Origin: Gonatopus flavifemur | Taxonomy: Eukaryota > Arthropoda > Insecta > Hymenoptera > Dryinidae | Direction of reading: 5' to 3' | Assembly (NCBI GenBank): GCA_018340375.1 | Contig: JAFFJZ010000001.1 | Span: 41,966,001-42,030,000, forward strand | Length of the DNA stretch: 64,000 nt | Shown: one piece after another, positions 23,625-34,192 of the stretch | Numbering within the stretch: position 1 is the stretch's first letter | Layout of the letters: each line of letters starts with the position of its first letter | Position numbers and translations under genes: made by a program | Notes under the pieces: generated by a model | Told to the model about the DNA's origin: nothing | The model's database searches: none | What the model saw: only the letters and a program-made list of their open reading frames with translations

Positions 23625-23910
23625 CCCAGACAGCGCACAAGAATCCCAAATGAATTCTGAAAACAGAACTCTTGAAGAACTCTCTTAGAATACAAAGTGT
23701 TCCAAAAGAGTTTCAAAAGAATTCGATTCGTCACATATTTGCGAGTTCCGTTGAAATTCTCAAAGGAGCCTCATAGAATTTCAACGAAACTCGCAAATGT
23801 CTGACGAATCGAATTCTTTTGAAACTCCCTTTGGAACACTTTGCATTCTAAAAGAGTTCTTCAAGAGTTCTTTTTTCAGAATTCATTTGAGATGCTTGTG
23901 TGCTGTCTGG
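23625..23910. mobile_element. palindromic MITE, CCCAGACAGCRCACAAG ends
   Basis: CCCAGACAGCGCACAAG faces CTTGTGTGCTGTCTGG. Long arms contain GAACTCTTGAAGAACTCT and AGAATTCGATTCGTC with their complements. It is a well-preserved foldback of the CCCAGAYAGCAC group. Confidence 0.8.
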
Positions 23911-24745
23911 ATCGTCGTGACTGCAAGTTATTTACTTATTTATAAACTTTCGTACGGGCAATTAATGCTCAAATACAAAAAGAAAAGAAAATGGCAAGTT
24001 TATAAACCTTCACTTTTCTAAAATCCCGCCAGTACCGCGACCACTAAGAAAATTCTCACGTGATATGAATAACAATAAGCGAGTTGAAAATTATTACCCA
24101 TTTGTAAAAAAATCCTGCGTAAAATTGTTAGTTTCAGGAACGATAATAATGAGACAGTTTTGGAACGTAAAAATACTAGAACCTATATAAATTCATTACG
24201 AACACACTTCAAAAATGGTATTCGGAATGCTGATCATCGTATGAAAATTGTCATCGTTTTCATCCCTCTTCATATTCGGAGCACCGCAATTTTCACGCGT
24301 CAAATCAACAATTCGTTGTCAGAAACACAATTTGACGAGTATCATTGATTTTAACAATGTTGGTAAATTTGCTGTTCTCAGAATGGGTCCGATTATTATC
24401 GCGTCTAGGAATGTCAATATTACAAACTGATGAAGAATTTTAAGAAAGATTACAAAATCGCTGAACCGAGAATGGCAAATTTATGATAAAATTGTAAACC
24501 TATAGTATACTCAGTAGAGTAAAATAGCCCTGACAAATTTGCTTACTGCCAGCACATTTATTTGAGGATTTCTTACAGTGTATGTTGTCTATTTCTATTG
24601 TCCAATTTGGCATGATTTGGCAAAAGCTATAAAAATATTCATCTAGAGGTTTTTTTCTGTAAATCTGCGAAACTGAAGGTTTTTTGGGTGACATCTAGAG
24701 GAAAGTAATATTTCCAATTGGCAACACTGATTGAACTCTATACAT

Positions 24746-24840
24746 ACTGGAATAAGCACTCCCTAGTGCTCCCTAGATTAGCGCCGTCAGAGAGAGAAGT
24801 CATATACGCAGTGAATGTACGACCATGTACGACCAGTGGA
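24746..24840. mobile_element. half element, CATACTGGAATAAGCAC end
   Basis: It starts CATACTGGAATAAGCACTCC and runs through GTCAGAGAGAGAAG and CGCAGTGAATGTAC, the same order as the arm of 25165-25419. Its right arm is missing. Confidence 0.6.
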
Positions 24841-24848
24841 CTGTATAC

Positions 24849-25156
24849 TAGGGATCCTTTAATGAGGGATCGGACAATCAACTGCTGATTACGGATTGGT
24901 CGGCCGCCATTAGTGGGATAGGTACTGATATTTATGAAAATATTCGAGATACATATTTAAAGTCAGCTTATTCATGTATAATACTTACAATTAAATGAAT
25001 CTGAAACATTCTTCGAACAAAGCATGTAAATACATTTGAGAAAAATGATTTTAATAAAATAACATACACTATGCATGCTTAACTAAACTATAGAGAAGAC
25101 CGAAAGTATCCCACTAATGGCGACTGATTGTCCGATCCCTCATCAAAGGATCCCTA
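24849..25156. mobile_element. palindromic element, TAGGGATCCTTTRATGAGG ends, 8-bp duplication
   Basis: TAGGGATCCTTTAATGAGGG faces CCCTCATCAAAGGATCCCTA. Both sides carry an exact CTGTATAC duplication (24841-24848, 25157-25164). Inner arms contain GATCGGACAATC and CCATTAGTGGGATA with their complements. Confidence 0.9.
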
Positions 25157-25164
25157 CTGTATAC

Positions 25165-25419
25165 ATACTGGAATGAGCACTCCCCAGATATTCAATAGAA
25201 ATTCTTCGTCAGAGAGAGAAAAAGCAGTGAATGTACAAGAGACATCGTCTGACCCTGCCATTTACTACCTTTGCTACAAAAATTGTGGAAATCATCCATG
25301 TTTTTAGCTAAGGTAATAAGTGGCAGGATCAGGCGATGTCTCTTGTACATTCACTGCTTTTTCTCTCTCTCTGACGAAGAATTTCTATTGAATATCTGGG
25401 GAGTGCTCATTCCAGTATG
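25165..25419. mobile_element. foldback element, CATACTGGAATGAGCACTCC ends
   Basis: The left arm CATACTGGAATGAGCACTCC continues for about 85 bp and is matched by its complement ending at 25419. The loop is about 25275-25325. The ends match 3801-4015 and 24746-24840. Confidence 0.85.
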
Positions 25420-25556
25420 TATACAGTTCACTGGACATATGTGAGCGCTCCACCGATAACAGTGCTCACATGTTGGTGCGAAATGCAGTCACGTGACCAA
25501 GCTGCCATTTCCCAGCTTGAAGAATATCGGAACACTGGGCCCCAGGGTGCATATGG

Positions 25557-25671
25557 TTCTTTAAGTTGTGATTTCATACGAGCGATACCTTGGATAAAAG
25601 GAGAGGTCCCACATTACCTCTCTTTTTAGCTAATGTATCGCTCGTATGAAATTACACCTTTAGGCTTTGCC
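25557..25671. mobile_element. palindromic MITE, GTGATTTCATACGAGCGATA arms
   Basis: TTTCATACGAGCGATAC and AAAAGGAGAGGT face ACCTCTCTTTTT and TATCGCTCGTATGAAAT. The copy at 32752-32890 has the same inner hairpin in the opposite order. Confidence 0.75.
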
Positions 25672-26566
25672 CACGCGCCAGCATGAGGCTTGTCTCACAT
25701 GGGCGTGGGCTAGAATTTTTGAGAAGTTTTCGGGGAATTCCAGTAAGTTACTATCCACTAACCAATTGGGTCTTCGAATTCCGTTCCCTAGAACATCTCT
25801 TCCATGGACAGCCAGCCTCCCTCGAATGTTGTAGACGGATCATACGATAAATTAAAAATTTCACGTAACCTCATCTGAATCTTGAAATTGGCGTATAGGC
25901 TTCTGCAAGGCCTAAGCCATTTATAACCAATAACCTCATCAGAAGTTGGAAAAAATATATTCGATATCCACATGAATTCTGTTATTTTTACATAAGGTAT
26001 TAAGATTTCCATATCGCATTTGTATGTGTTAGTAATAATGGGATTTGTTTTTCATCAAGTAGAACTTAAAAATCATACGTAGGTATCGTGTTATGAGTTT
26101 CGAAGCCTAACAAATCTAATTTTATCAAAATTATGTTGATATATTGGACCTCTGGGTACGTTTATGCATTTCTGTTGATTAACATTGAAATTTTATATTC
26201 CCCTGCCATTGAAAGTATATTCAAATTTCGTAAAATTTTAGCATAATTTTGATATATAATTCCAAGGGACCTTTAAAACCTGTCCTTGGCTAATTTTCAA
26301 AGCTGAGAATATCTCAAAGTATCTACTTTCATTTTGTATAAATTCAACTCCACAAAAATACCAAAGATACACCAAAATTTTGGTATAGTCCGATTTGATC
26401 TAAAATATACCTTTGCCTATTGAATTTTTATATAACAAATTATTCAACATTGAAATCTATAAAAGAAAAACATTTTATTTTCAGTTACCTGTACCTGTAA
26501 GGGCAAATAAAAAATCTCTACCAATATTTGTTCATAGAGTATTCGTGATTATTCTGACCAAACGCA

Positions 26567-27007
26567 ATGGCTGCCCTGGCTCGACTTGGTTCAATTCTGA
26601 GTTTGAAAAGAACCGTCAATGCATTCACACCCAAAGAACTGTTATGCCGTGCGATAACAACGTCGGACAAAAAGAATGAAGTCAAAATAGAAACATCCGA
26701 CTTAGCTACAAAAGAGTCATCATCATGGTCAAGCTACGGCTTTGATTACAAAGATAAAGATTTTGATCGTTTTGCCGCACATAATGTCTGTTTCTTTGTC
26801 ATTAGCTTATGCATGGTTATGGGTGGATTTGTAATTGCTTATTCTCCTGATACTGGATTGAAAGATTGGTCAAGACGAGAAGCATATTTACAATTACGTT
26901 ACAGAGAGGAACATGGTCTTCCTCCAATTGATTGCAACTTAGTAGATCCTTCTAAGTTAGTTTTACCAACCGATGAAGAATTAGGTAATACTGAAATAAT
27001 TATTTAA
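26567..27007 (+). CDS. NDUFB11: NADH dehydrogenase 1 beta subcomplex subunit 11 (ESSS)
   Basis: This is an accessory subunit of the complex I membrane arm. The 146-residue frame is uninterrupted. It has a basic, hydroxylated N-terminal stretch (about 1-35) typical of a mitochondrial targeting sequence, then ESSSWSSYGFDYKDKDFD, one transmembrane helix at about residues 73-92 (NVCFFVISLCMVMGGFVIAY), and the family's conserved LKDWSRREAYLQLRYREEHG segment. The length agrees with insect NDUFB11. The ATG at 26567 (GCAATGG) opens the targeting sequence. An AATAAA at 27159-27164 fits the 3' end. A 5' untranslated exon may exist but is not visible. Confidence 0.94.
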   Translation: MAALARLGSILSLKRTVNAFTPKELLCRAITTSDKKNEVKIETSDLATKESSSWSSYGFDYKDKDFDRFAAHNVCFFVISLCMVMGGFVIAYSPDTGLKDWSRREAYLQLRYREEHGLPPIDCNLVDPSKLVLPTDEELGNTEIII

Positions 27008-27158
27008 ATATTTGTAGAAAACTCTCAAAAGCATTGAAACATCCAAAAGTACACAATAGCAATTCTACAGTAGGCAAATTTTGTATTATAATAACACCTT
27101 CATAATTTATACCGAATGTGATGTCACCGTATATTGTCGAATATGCTGTCCCTGTAAT

Positions 27159-27164
27159 AATAAA
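27159..27164 (+). terminator. polyadenylation signal of NDUFB11
   Basis: AATAAA about 150 bp after the stop codon. Confidence 0.5.
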
Positions 27165-28789
27165 TTGATTTTGTTGACCATAAATTACGGATAAATTTTT
27201 GTTTTCAATGAGATTTATATCACTGAACTTGATACCACAAGAGATTCCTGGGGGATCTTGGTGACCTGAAAAGCGTTGCCTTCACATTGCTCCTGCATCG
27301 AGCCACGGAGTTTTCACCTGAATTTTACATGAAGACGACGTACTCCATCGGTGGCGGTGCTGTACGAACAAGCATTTCGAAAGGTTTCTAAAATCATTTG
27401 CCTATATCGCGAGTAACATAAATGTATAAATAGGAAATAGGAGTATCATGATGAACCAATAACCGAATTGATGTCTGAAAAATTTATGTCCAATAAGAAG
27501 CTTAACTTCCATATAACATTTTTTCATTACATGATAATAATAAAGACTATATTTTCGCACAGTATCTTGCAATAAAACCACAACATAATTATATAAGTTG
27601 CAAAATTATGTATAAGGGTACTCAGGTGTTACATTATTCATCTTGGTCCAATTATTTGATCATTTGCAAAACACTCGAATCAGAAATAATTGACAAAGGT
27701 TGGACACCAATTTCTCTAAAAATATTAATACCAATTTATTCGCGATTAAAAGGGTACGAGAGTTACCATCTAAATGCGAAATTCTTCGAAATTGCAAAAC
27801 AATTTTCTTTCCAATTCAAAATTTCGGTTCTTCGCAGATGCAAATGAAGCAAGGATTTCAAATTTCATTAATAACTTCAATTTCGAGTAATTCGGTTAAA
27901 AAAAATATGTGCTCGCATGGAGACCGCGTATCTTGTTAAAATCAGTGCTGCAGGAAAAATCCAAAACCTAACGAGATTAAAGATGACGAACAAAACGAAA
28001 AGCAAAGAATCTCCTTACAATAATAAGACTGTTCGAGCGTTACGCTAGAATTCGGATGCAGCGAGAGAATGAATTTCTTTCATTCCTTTGCTCGTCAAAT
28101 GATTTTGAAAATTACAATTTTTCAAAGTGTACATTCATTCACGTTTCCGCAGTATCAATCACAACATCTCGTGAAAAACTTTCAAAACTTTTGCCACCCT
28201 TTGATCTGTCCTTTTTTAATAAAAAACAAAAAAAAAAAGAAGAAACATTTGGGGTAAAAACATATCGAATTTAGAGTGTATTTTTAGCACAAACGGTGAT
28301 GAAATTTCTGGATCGAATGAAACAATCGTTAATTGTTTTGATCCATATTAATAATATCCTCATACGGTTATGCAAGAAATCAATAACAATAACATTTAAT
28401 CAATCATAAGGAATAAGTATTACAAGACAAAATTTATAAAATATGTTAATTTACAAATAAATATCAAGCAGCCCAATTGGCTTGGTAATTATTCTTTCGT
28501 GTTGTTCAGTGAAATTTCACTGCAAAAAATGCAATATAATAACGTGGTAAGGTACTCTTCATTTTCTTTTTCTTTATATGTACATATAATTCCATTCTCA
28601 ACCACTTATCAATCACTATCATATTCCATTACCTGTAATTATTCAAGTGAATGTTTCGTGAAATTATATCTAACGATTACATAGAACGTATTGAAATATA
28701 AATCAATAGTTTCTGTATCTTTTCCTCATTTACCTACATAATTCAAATTTTTCAATTTCTGTAAAAAAGAAACTATTCTTTAATATTGG
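27165..28789. other. intergenic between NDUFB11 and GORASP2
   Basis: No gene seen. At 27341-27366 lies a 26-nt near-identical copy of the hyccin micro-exon region (7179-7204). The remainder is AT-rich and probably includes the GORASP2 3' UTR. Confidence 0.4.
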
Positions 28790-31700
28790 TTATTGCGTCG
28801 ATGCTGACGTAGGCATTGAAAAAGGAATTGCAGAAGTAGCGCTGGTAGCGTTGGATGATTGATTCGGATAAACAGTCGAAGGATAGAAAGAAGTATTTTG
28901 TGGAAGAGATGCGCTCACCGTGATCGGTGGCATACCTGGCAGTGAAATAGGTGTCGTTACCATCTGAGGTTGAGGTATATTCTGCATGATTCCTAATGAA
29001 GTTCCAGTTGATACTCCAATTTCTTCAGGAACCGGTAAAGACGGAGCCATAGTTGGCATGCCGGGTATGTTAGGAGTATCTTGATAATTCTCAGCTTTTG
29101 GCGCTGTACAGATACATAATATATTAATAATTCTACATATAAATTATTCAACACATTCTCTGCAAACAGAAAATTTTATCAAATCTTTCATATTGGTTTT
29201 TATTTACAAATTTGATACTATATCGATTCAAGAAGCTGCGTTTGAGTACTGAGCTTTCAAATTATCAAAATTGCATCAAATCGGTCAACGATTTTCTCTA
29301 TAAGACTGTGCAGTAACTGTGTTATGTAACTGAAACATGTCCATCGTTACATCAACATATTTATATATATATAACGGTATGATGATATCGGAATATATTT
29401 GATTGAATTGAATACTTGTTTCCCCATAACTTACCGTTATGTTAATTTCAAGTATTTGGATTGTTTTTTTTTATTTGACTGCTTGCATTGTTCTTAGGGG
29501 ATCTTGGCCCTAGAGCATGAGAAATTGATTCGATTGTTCTCAAAGGCAAGATCTTGAAGCATCAACGATTTAACGTATATAAATACAGCGAATGTGTTGA
29601 ACAATATTGGATTATATTTAAAATTATAACTGACCGTGAGCGTGTGGAGCATTACCCATGGGTGAATTGGTGAAAAACGAATTGGTGAAAGGAGAGACCG
29701 GACTCGTAACAGGTAGACTCGTGACGCTATCACTTGATTTAGTAGAAATAGTAGTACTTATTGGTAAAGTTGATACCGATTGTGTCATTGGTGTTACTAT
29801 TGTAACTTGCGTAGATGGTGTTACCGTCGAGACACCAGAGGATGTGACAGTAACGCGAGAATTTGTGCGGGCCTGTGATTCCTGTAAAAGAAAAAATGAA
29901 AATGTTCTTCAAAGTGAAACCTTTCATCGACGCACAAAATATCTACTTTACCACGAATTTTGTAACAGATTCGGTTACACTTCTAACTGGTTCGGCCACG
30001 CTTCTAATTGGTATTCTATGAAGATATCCGTAACCGATTCCACAGCCAAGACTAAACATACGCAAAAATAAAAAACAAAACTATTATAATTTAATGTGTA
30101 TTATTTGTATTCTCTTGAGACTTGATTTGAAATGTATATTAAATTCAATGCTTTTATCGACAATCAATCATCAGAAATCTTCTTATAAACTATTTAACAA
30201 ACCAGATTTAGTTTATGATTAATTTGTACAAATTCCAAAATATAAAAGTAGGTGTTTTTGTCGAATTATCCATAATTACTTTTAAAATCCAATCAAAACT
30301 TTTCACATAACTTTGACTCCAACTCTTGGACTTTGATTTATGAAATAATTCAAGGTACATAGATTTAAATGATGAATCAACGTACCTTCCTTCTCCACCC
30401 CATTTATTGTTGGGAGTAATAGTAACTTCCCTACAAGAGTCATCTTTAATATTGTATACATATAATTTTAATGGACGTGACTCATGCGCTTCTATTAGAG
30501 TGAACAAATCTTCACTTTCATGGAGTACCGAATCTGCTCCAATAATATAATCTGTAAATGATTTCAATCCAGCAGCTTCAGCGGGGGAAGATGGATGGAC
30601 CTCCTGAAAAACATAAGAATTATATTAGATTATAGAATATATAAAATGACATTGTGGGAAAAAAATTGTCTGAATTTCGTGTGGTTTACAAAACATAAAG
30701 TATCCAGGATTTTATAAGAGATTATATTTTTTAAATTAATGTTTTACACTTACCAAAACATGCCACACATTTTCATTGGCTCCCTCGAAAGAACAAAATC
30801 TAATGCTAACTCCGAGAAGACCTTGTCCACCCCATGTCATACTAGGTGTAATAACAGTTTGTCTGACAGATTGTGTTTTACTGCTATATACTGTGATGGT
30901 CAATTCTTTATCTACACCTGCTCTCAGTAATTCCTTCAAAGTATCGTTGTCTTGATCCTTAAAATAAAACAATATTTGTGTTGAAAACATATTGTTGAAA
31001 CACCGTAAAAGGTAGTCCCTCGCTTAGTTGATAAGAATTACAGAAAGAAACAATGATAATCACTTTGTTTTTATGCTTGAATGAAAAAAACAAAAAAATT
31101 GTATCATATGTATGAGAGAAACTTGGATCTTGAGTTAGAAGCAAAGCGTACAAATTTTATATCGAGTGAGTGTTCTGGTTGATTTTTCCACTAGAAAACT
31201 ACTAGATCGTTTCAAACTTTTCATGTAATTAATATTCAATTAACGTATATTTGTTATAATATCAAAAAAACTGAATAGAGGTTTCTTATTAGCTGATAAC
31301 AAGATTTCGTTCTAATCATTTATGATAATTTAGTTGAACAAGAAACAGATCAGACCTGGATTGTTTAATTGATTCTGCATCTTTGATCCAAAGTTTGATG
31401 TAATTGATTGAATATTATTGACATAAAACGATCTAGTAGTTTTCAAGTGGAAAAACCAACCAAAGCACTTTCTTAATGTTAAATTCTGGTCTTATAAGAA
31501 ATTTTATACTCAAGATAACAAGAAATTTGACAGATTTTGTCAATGATTCTTGATGACTCAAAGGAAAAAAAATCAAGCTTATAAATATTTAAACCTGCCC
31601 TGTTGAAAAAGTCTCATAAATTCAAATGAATTTTAGTTATTTCTGGAACAGAAATCGCATGCAAATGACTTCAATTTTCATATTCTTATATGAAATTGTG

Positions 31701-32269
31701 GAATCCCATGAGTTTTTGGATAGAAATCACATACAGACTGAGAAAAGCTTTGTAAAATTTATGGAACTTTTTCAACAAGATTGAGATTTCCAAAACTGAT
31801 TAGTATTTTCAATAAAAAAAGATATTTGTATACCACAAACAGGAGCTACGAAAGAATTTGGTGTTTTTCACAGAATTGAAACACAAACCTAACATAAAAT
31901 ATTTGTTTCTTTTCAATAATGCTGGGAACTTTAAGGCAAAAGATAGGGCAAAATTCAAACTTACTAAACGAGTGTTACCGATTGAAACAATAAAATCAAA
32001 GAAGGCTTCTAGACCTGCTTTCTGTCCCGGAGACCCATCCTGCACCTATAGCAAAGTATGAAAATGTTTGACACGCTACATTCCATGAAATAATTCAAAA
32101 GAGGAATCATTTGTTTATAAAATTTTGAATGACCATTCATCAATGTTAAGAGCGAACTGAATTTGATTGAAGAGAGAAAAAAATATGAAATACTATTTGG
32201 AATTACCCTCAGAACGTGATAACCTTCTGTTCCTCCTCCAGGTATTTCAACACTATGGGAAGATCCCAT
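28790..32269 (-). CDS. GORASP2: Golgi reassembly-stacking protein (GRASP55/65)
   Basis: It tethers Golgi cisternae and takes part in unconventional secretion. Seven minus-strand exons join in phase: 32269-32207, 32045-31965, 30957-30754, 30603-30386, 30051-29952, 29881-29635 and 29103-28790, giving 408 residues. [20 protein letters not shown] starts the protein, with Gly2 available for N-myristoylation. The two PDZ-like halves of the GRASP domain (about residues 1-205) show [81 protein letters not shown]. The C-terminal half is Ser/Thr/Pro-rich without obvious domains, as in the family, where it is regulated by mitotic phosphorylation. Confidence 0.96.
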
Positions 32270-32751
32270 TTCATATAAAAGGACTGTTCAAGTCACTCGA
32301 ACTGAGGTGAAATACATTAAAATGAGAAGAATTTTGTTTTTTAATAGCTGATCATAAATATTAATTTCAATCTCGACAAAAAATACGTGGCAATCAGAAA
32401 TTTACAAACTTTATAGCACCGCAAGTGCTACGTCATAAAATTTGATTTTCCTAAAGCTATCTTTTTATGATAGTATAGGTGCCAACGTCAACGCACAAAT
32501 CGTTTCGACTGTTACCATCGGAGCACGTTGGTTAGTAAAGGACACGCCTAAACGATAGAAAAAGAGGTCCGAATAATTTATTTGCGGGTGTTCTTAAATT
32601 GATGAAACGAAGAAGGAACGGATTAAATTTAAATCAACCCATTGTGAATCCAACAAGGTCTTTTTTTCTGTGTTCGGTGGATTTAATCCATTCCCTCCCT
32701 ATTTCATCCCAATTCAAGAACAACCGCAAATAAATTTCGATTGTAATCATA

Positions 32752-32890
32752 AAGTTGTAATTTCATGCAAAGCTAAATAAGGTTTAGCTTTTATCGATAC
32801 ATTAGCTAAAAAGAGAGGTAATGTGAGACCTCTCCTTTTATCTAAGGTATCGCTCGTCGCTCGTCGCTTGTATGAAATTACAGCTTAATA
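32752..32890. mobile_element. palindromic MITE, AAGTTGTAATTTCATG arms
   Basis: AAGTTGTAATTTCATG at the left faces TGAAATTACAGCTT at the right. The inner hairpin TACATTAGCTAAAAAGAGAG is shared, reversed, with 25557-25671. Confidence 0.7.
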
Positions 32891-33136
32891 TTCAATTTCA
32901 ATTTTTACCATAAATTTGTGAATTATGACATAATTTCCCTCAACTCATCAAAGTTGGGAGAAGATAGATTAAAATTCACCTGTAAAAAGCCCGACTCCGC
33001 TATTATTGGTTCATCGCTAGGGATATTCAGTGATTTCACTAGAAATTACCAGTTTTCAGACAATGACGAGCAGTCGGGCTTCTTACATACTACCAATCCA
33101 CCGCCTGTACCATGTCGCAGTTGCGCATACCGCTTA

Positions 33137-33273
33137 GGCCCGAGTCACATGGAGCAAAAATCACGCGGAACCCTTGGTTGAATAGAGAGGAGAATATTCA
33201 CCTCTCTCTTCAACCAAGGCATCCGCGTTCCGTTCCGCTTTCCGCGTGATTTTTGCTCCATGTGACTCAGGCC
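33137..33273. mobile_element. PIF/Harbinger-like MITE, TTA-flanked
   Basis: GGCCCGAGTCACATGGAGCA faces TGCTCCATGTGACTCAGGCC, flanked by TTA on both sides (33134-33136, 33274-33276). A 3-bp TWA duplication is characteristic of PIF/Harbinger. A related left end, GGCCTGTGTCACATACAG, is at 36952. It lies between the divergent genes GORASP2 and BLOC1S2. Confidence 0.8.
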
Positions 33274-33700
33274 TTACACTTATGTTTGTGTTTATGAAAA
33301 CTATGTGTCAACTCCTAATTTCTAAATGCCATTGAACTGCATTGAACCATGGTCAATAACAGTCAGTAATCGCAAAAGTCTTCATCATATCGCCTAATAC
33401 ATCAAAAACACAAAAAATCCAACCAAAACGAAGTGATAACAAAATTTTATCGAAGAAAAACGCAGACTTTGTGCAACGTGCATATATATATTTTTTGACA
33501 AGGATCAAGTCAGCGAATCCTCTTCATTTCGTATCTTCGTCTTTGACATTAGTGACACAATTTTTGATACTAATTTGCGTGACACAACGAGGAAGAAATT
33601 CTAGAAGAAGACTGCATTATCAATACAAATTCTGTCTAGGGTGATCGCTCGATAATAATGGAATGTTGATTTTAAAAAAATGAAATGATTTTACCATATC

Positions 33701-34192
33701 ATGATTTCTACAAAGGATGCACTTGAAAACAAAATCAAAGCAGATCCAATGACAGACAGTGCAATTTTGGAAGGGAATTCCAGATGCGAATCCCCAAAAC
33801 ATGGCACTACTCTTTCGACGAGTACCAGTAGTTTCGAAGCGCTGGATCCCCATGATCCAAACCTCAGTCGTCTCGCAAATACGATGTTCCAAAAAACTGG
33901 AGAATATCTACAGGAAGAATTGACTGCTACTCACGCCGATTATCGATTGCTAGAACGCTTAAACAGAGAAGCTATAGCCAAATATACTGAACTTAAAACA
34001 ATTTCTTCTAACGTGACACAATCTTTGGACTCTCTTAACGACAAATATAAGAAACTCCAACCAATTTTAGATAATATCAATCAGATTGACGATAGCGTGA
34101 CCAAACTAGAACAAGCTGCATATAAATTGGCAGCCTATTCTAAGAGATTAGAGACAAAGTTTAAAGATTTGGAGAAAGAAGGTAAAAAATGA
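33701..34192 (+). CDS. BLOC1S2: BLOC-1 complex subunit 2 (BLOS2)
   Basis: It is a shared subunit of BLOC-1 (biogenesis of lysosome-related organelles) and BORC (lysosome positioning). The single frame encodes 163 residues. A low-complexity N-terminal 55 residues is followed by the conserved helical core: LSRLANTMFQKTGEYLQEEL, then ELTATHADYRLLERLNREA, SLNDKYKKLQPILDNINQID and the signature LEQAAYKLAAYSKRLETKF near the C-terminus. All of it is coiled-coil-like. The ATG at 33701 is upstream of a second in-frame ATG (residue 17); either could be used. Divergent from GORASP2 (about 1.4 kb). Confidence 0.94.
   Translation: MISTKDALENKIKADPMTDSAILEGNSRCESPKHGTTLSTSTSSFEALDPHDPNLSRLANTMFQKTGEYLQEELTATHADYRLLERLNREAIAKYTELKTISSNVTQSLDSLNDKYKKLQPILDNINQIDDSVTKLEQAAYKLAAYSKRLETKFKDLEKEGKK

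Larger units (their letters stand above)
22121..24729. mobile_element. hAT-like transposon carcass, 2.6 kb
   Basis: The ends CAGTGTTGC and GCAACACTG are flanked by an exact 8-bp duplication, ATTGAACT (22113-22120, 24730-24737). CTAGAGG-type motifs repeat near both ends (22134-22400 and 24640-24705). I find no hAT transposase reading frame or BED zinc finger, so it is a large non-autonomous element or a deleted one. Three palindromic MITEs lie inside it (23156-23302, 23391-23525, 23625-23910). The interior also has many CTGATGAGGCACTGATCAG-type short repeats (22420-22600, 23300-23380). Confidence 0.8.

Noticed and set aside
26413..26679. Open frame overlapping the start of NDUFB11
   Set aside because: It is the +1 frame of NDUFB11; the conserved protein lies in the other frame.
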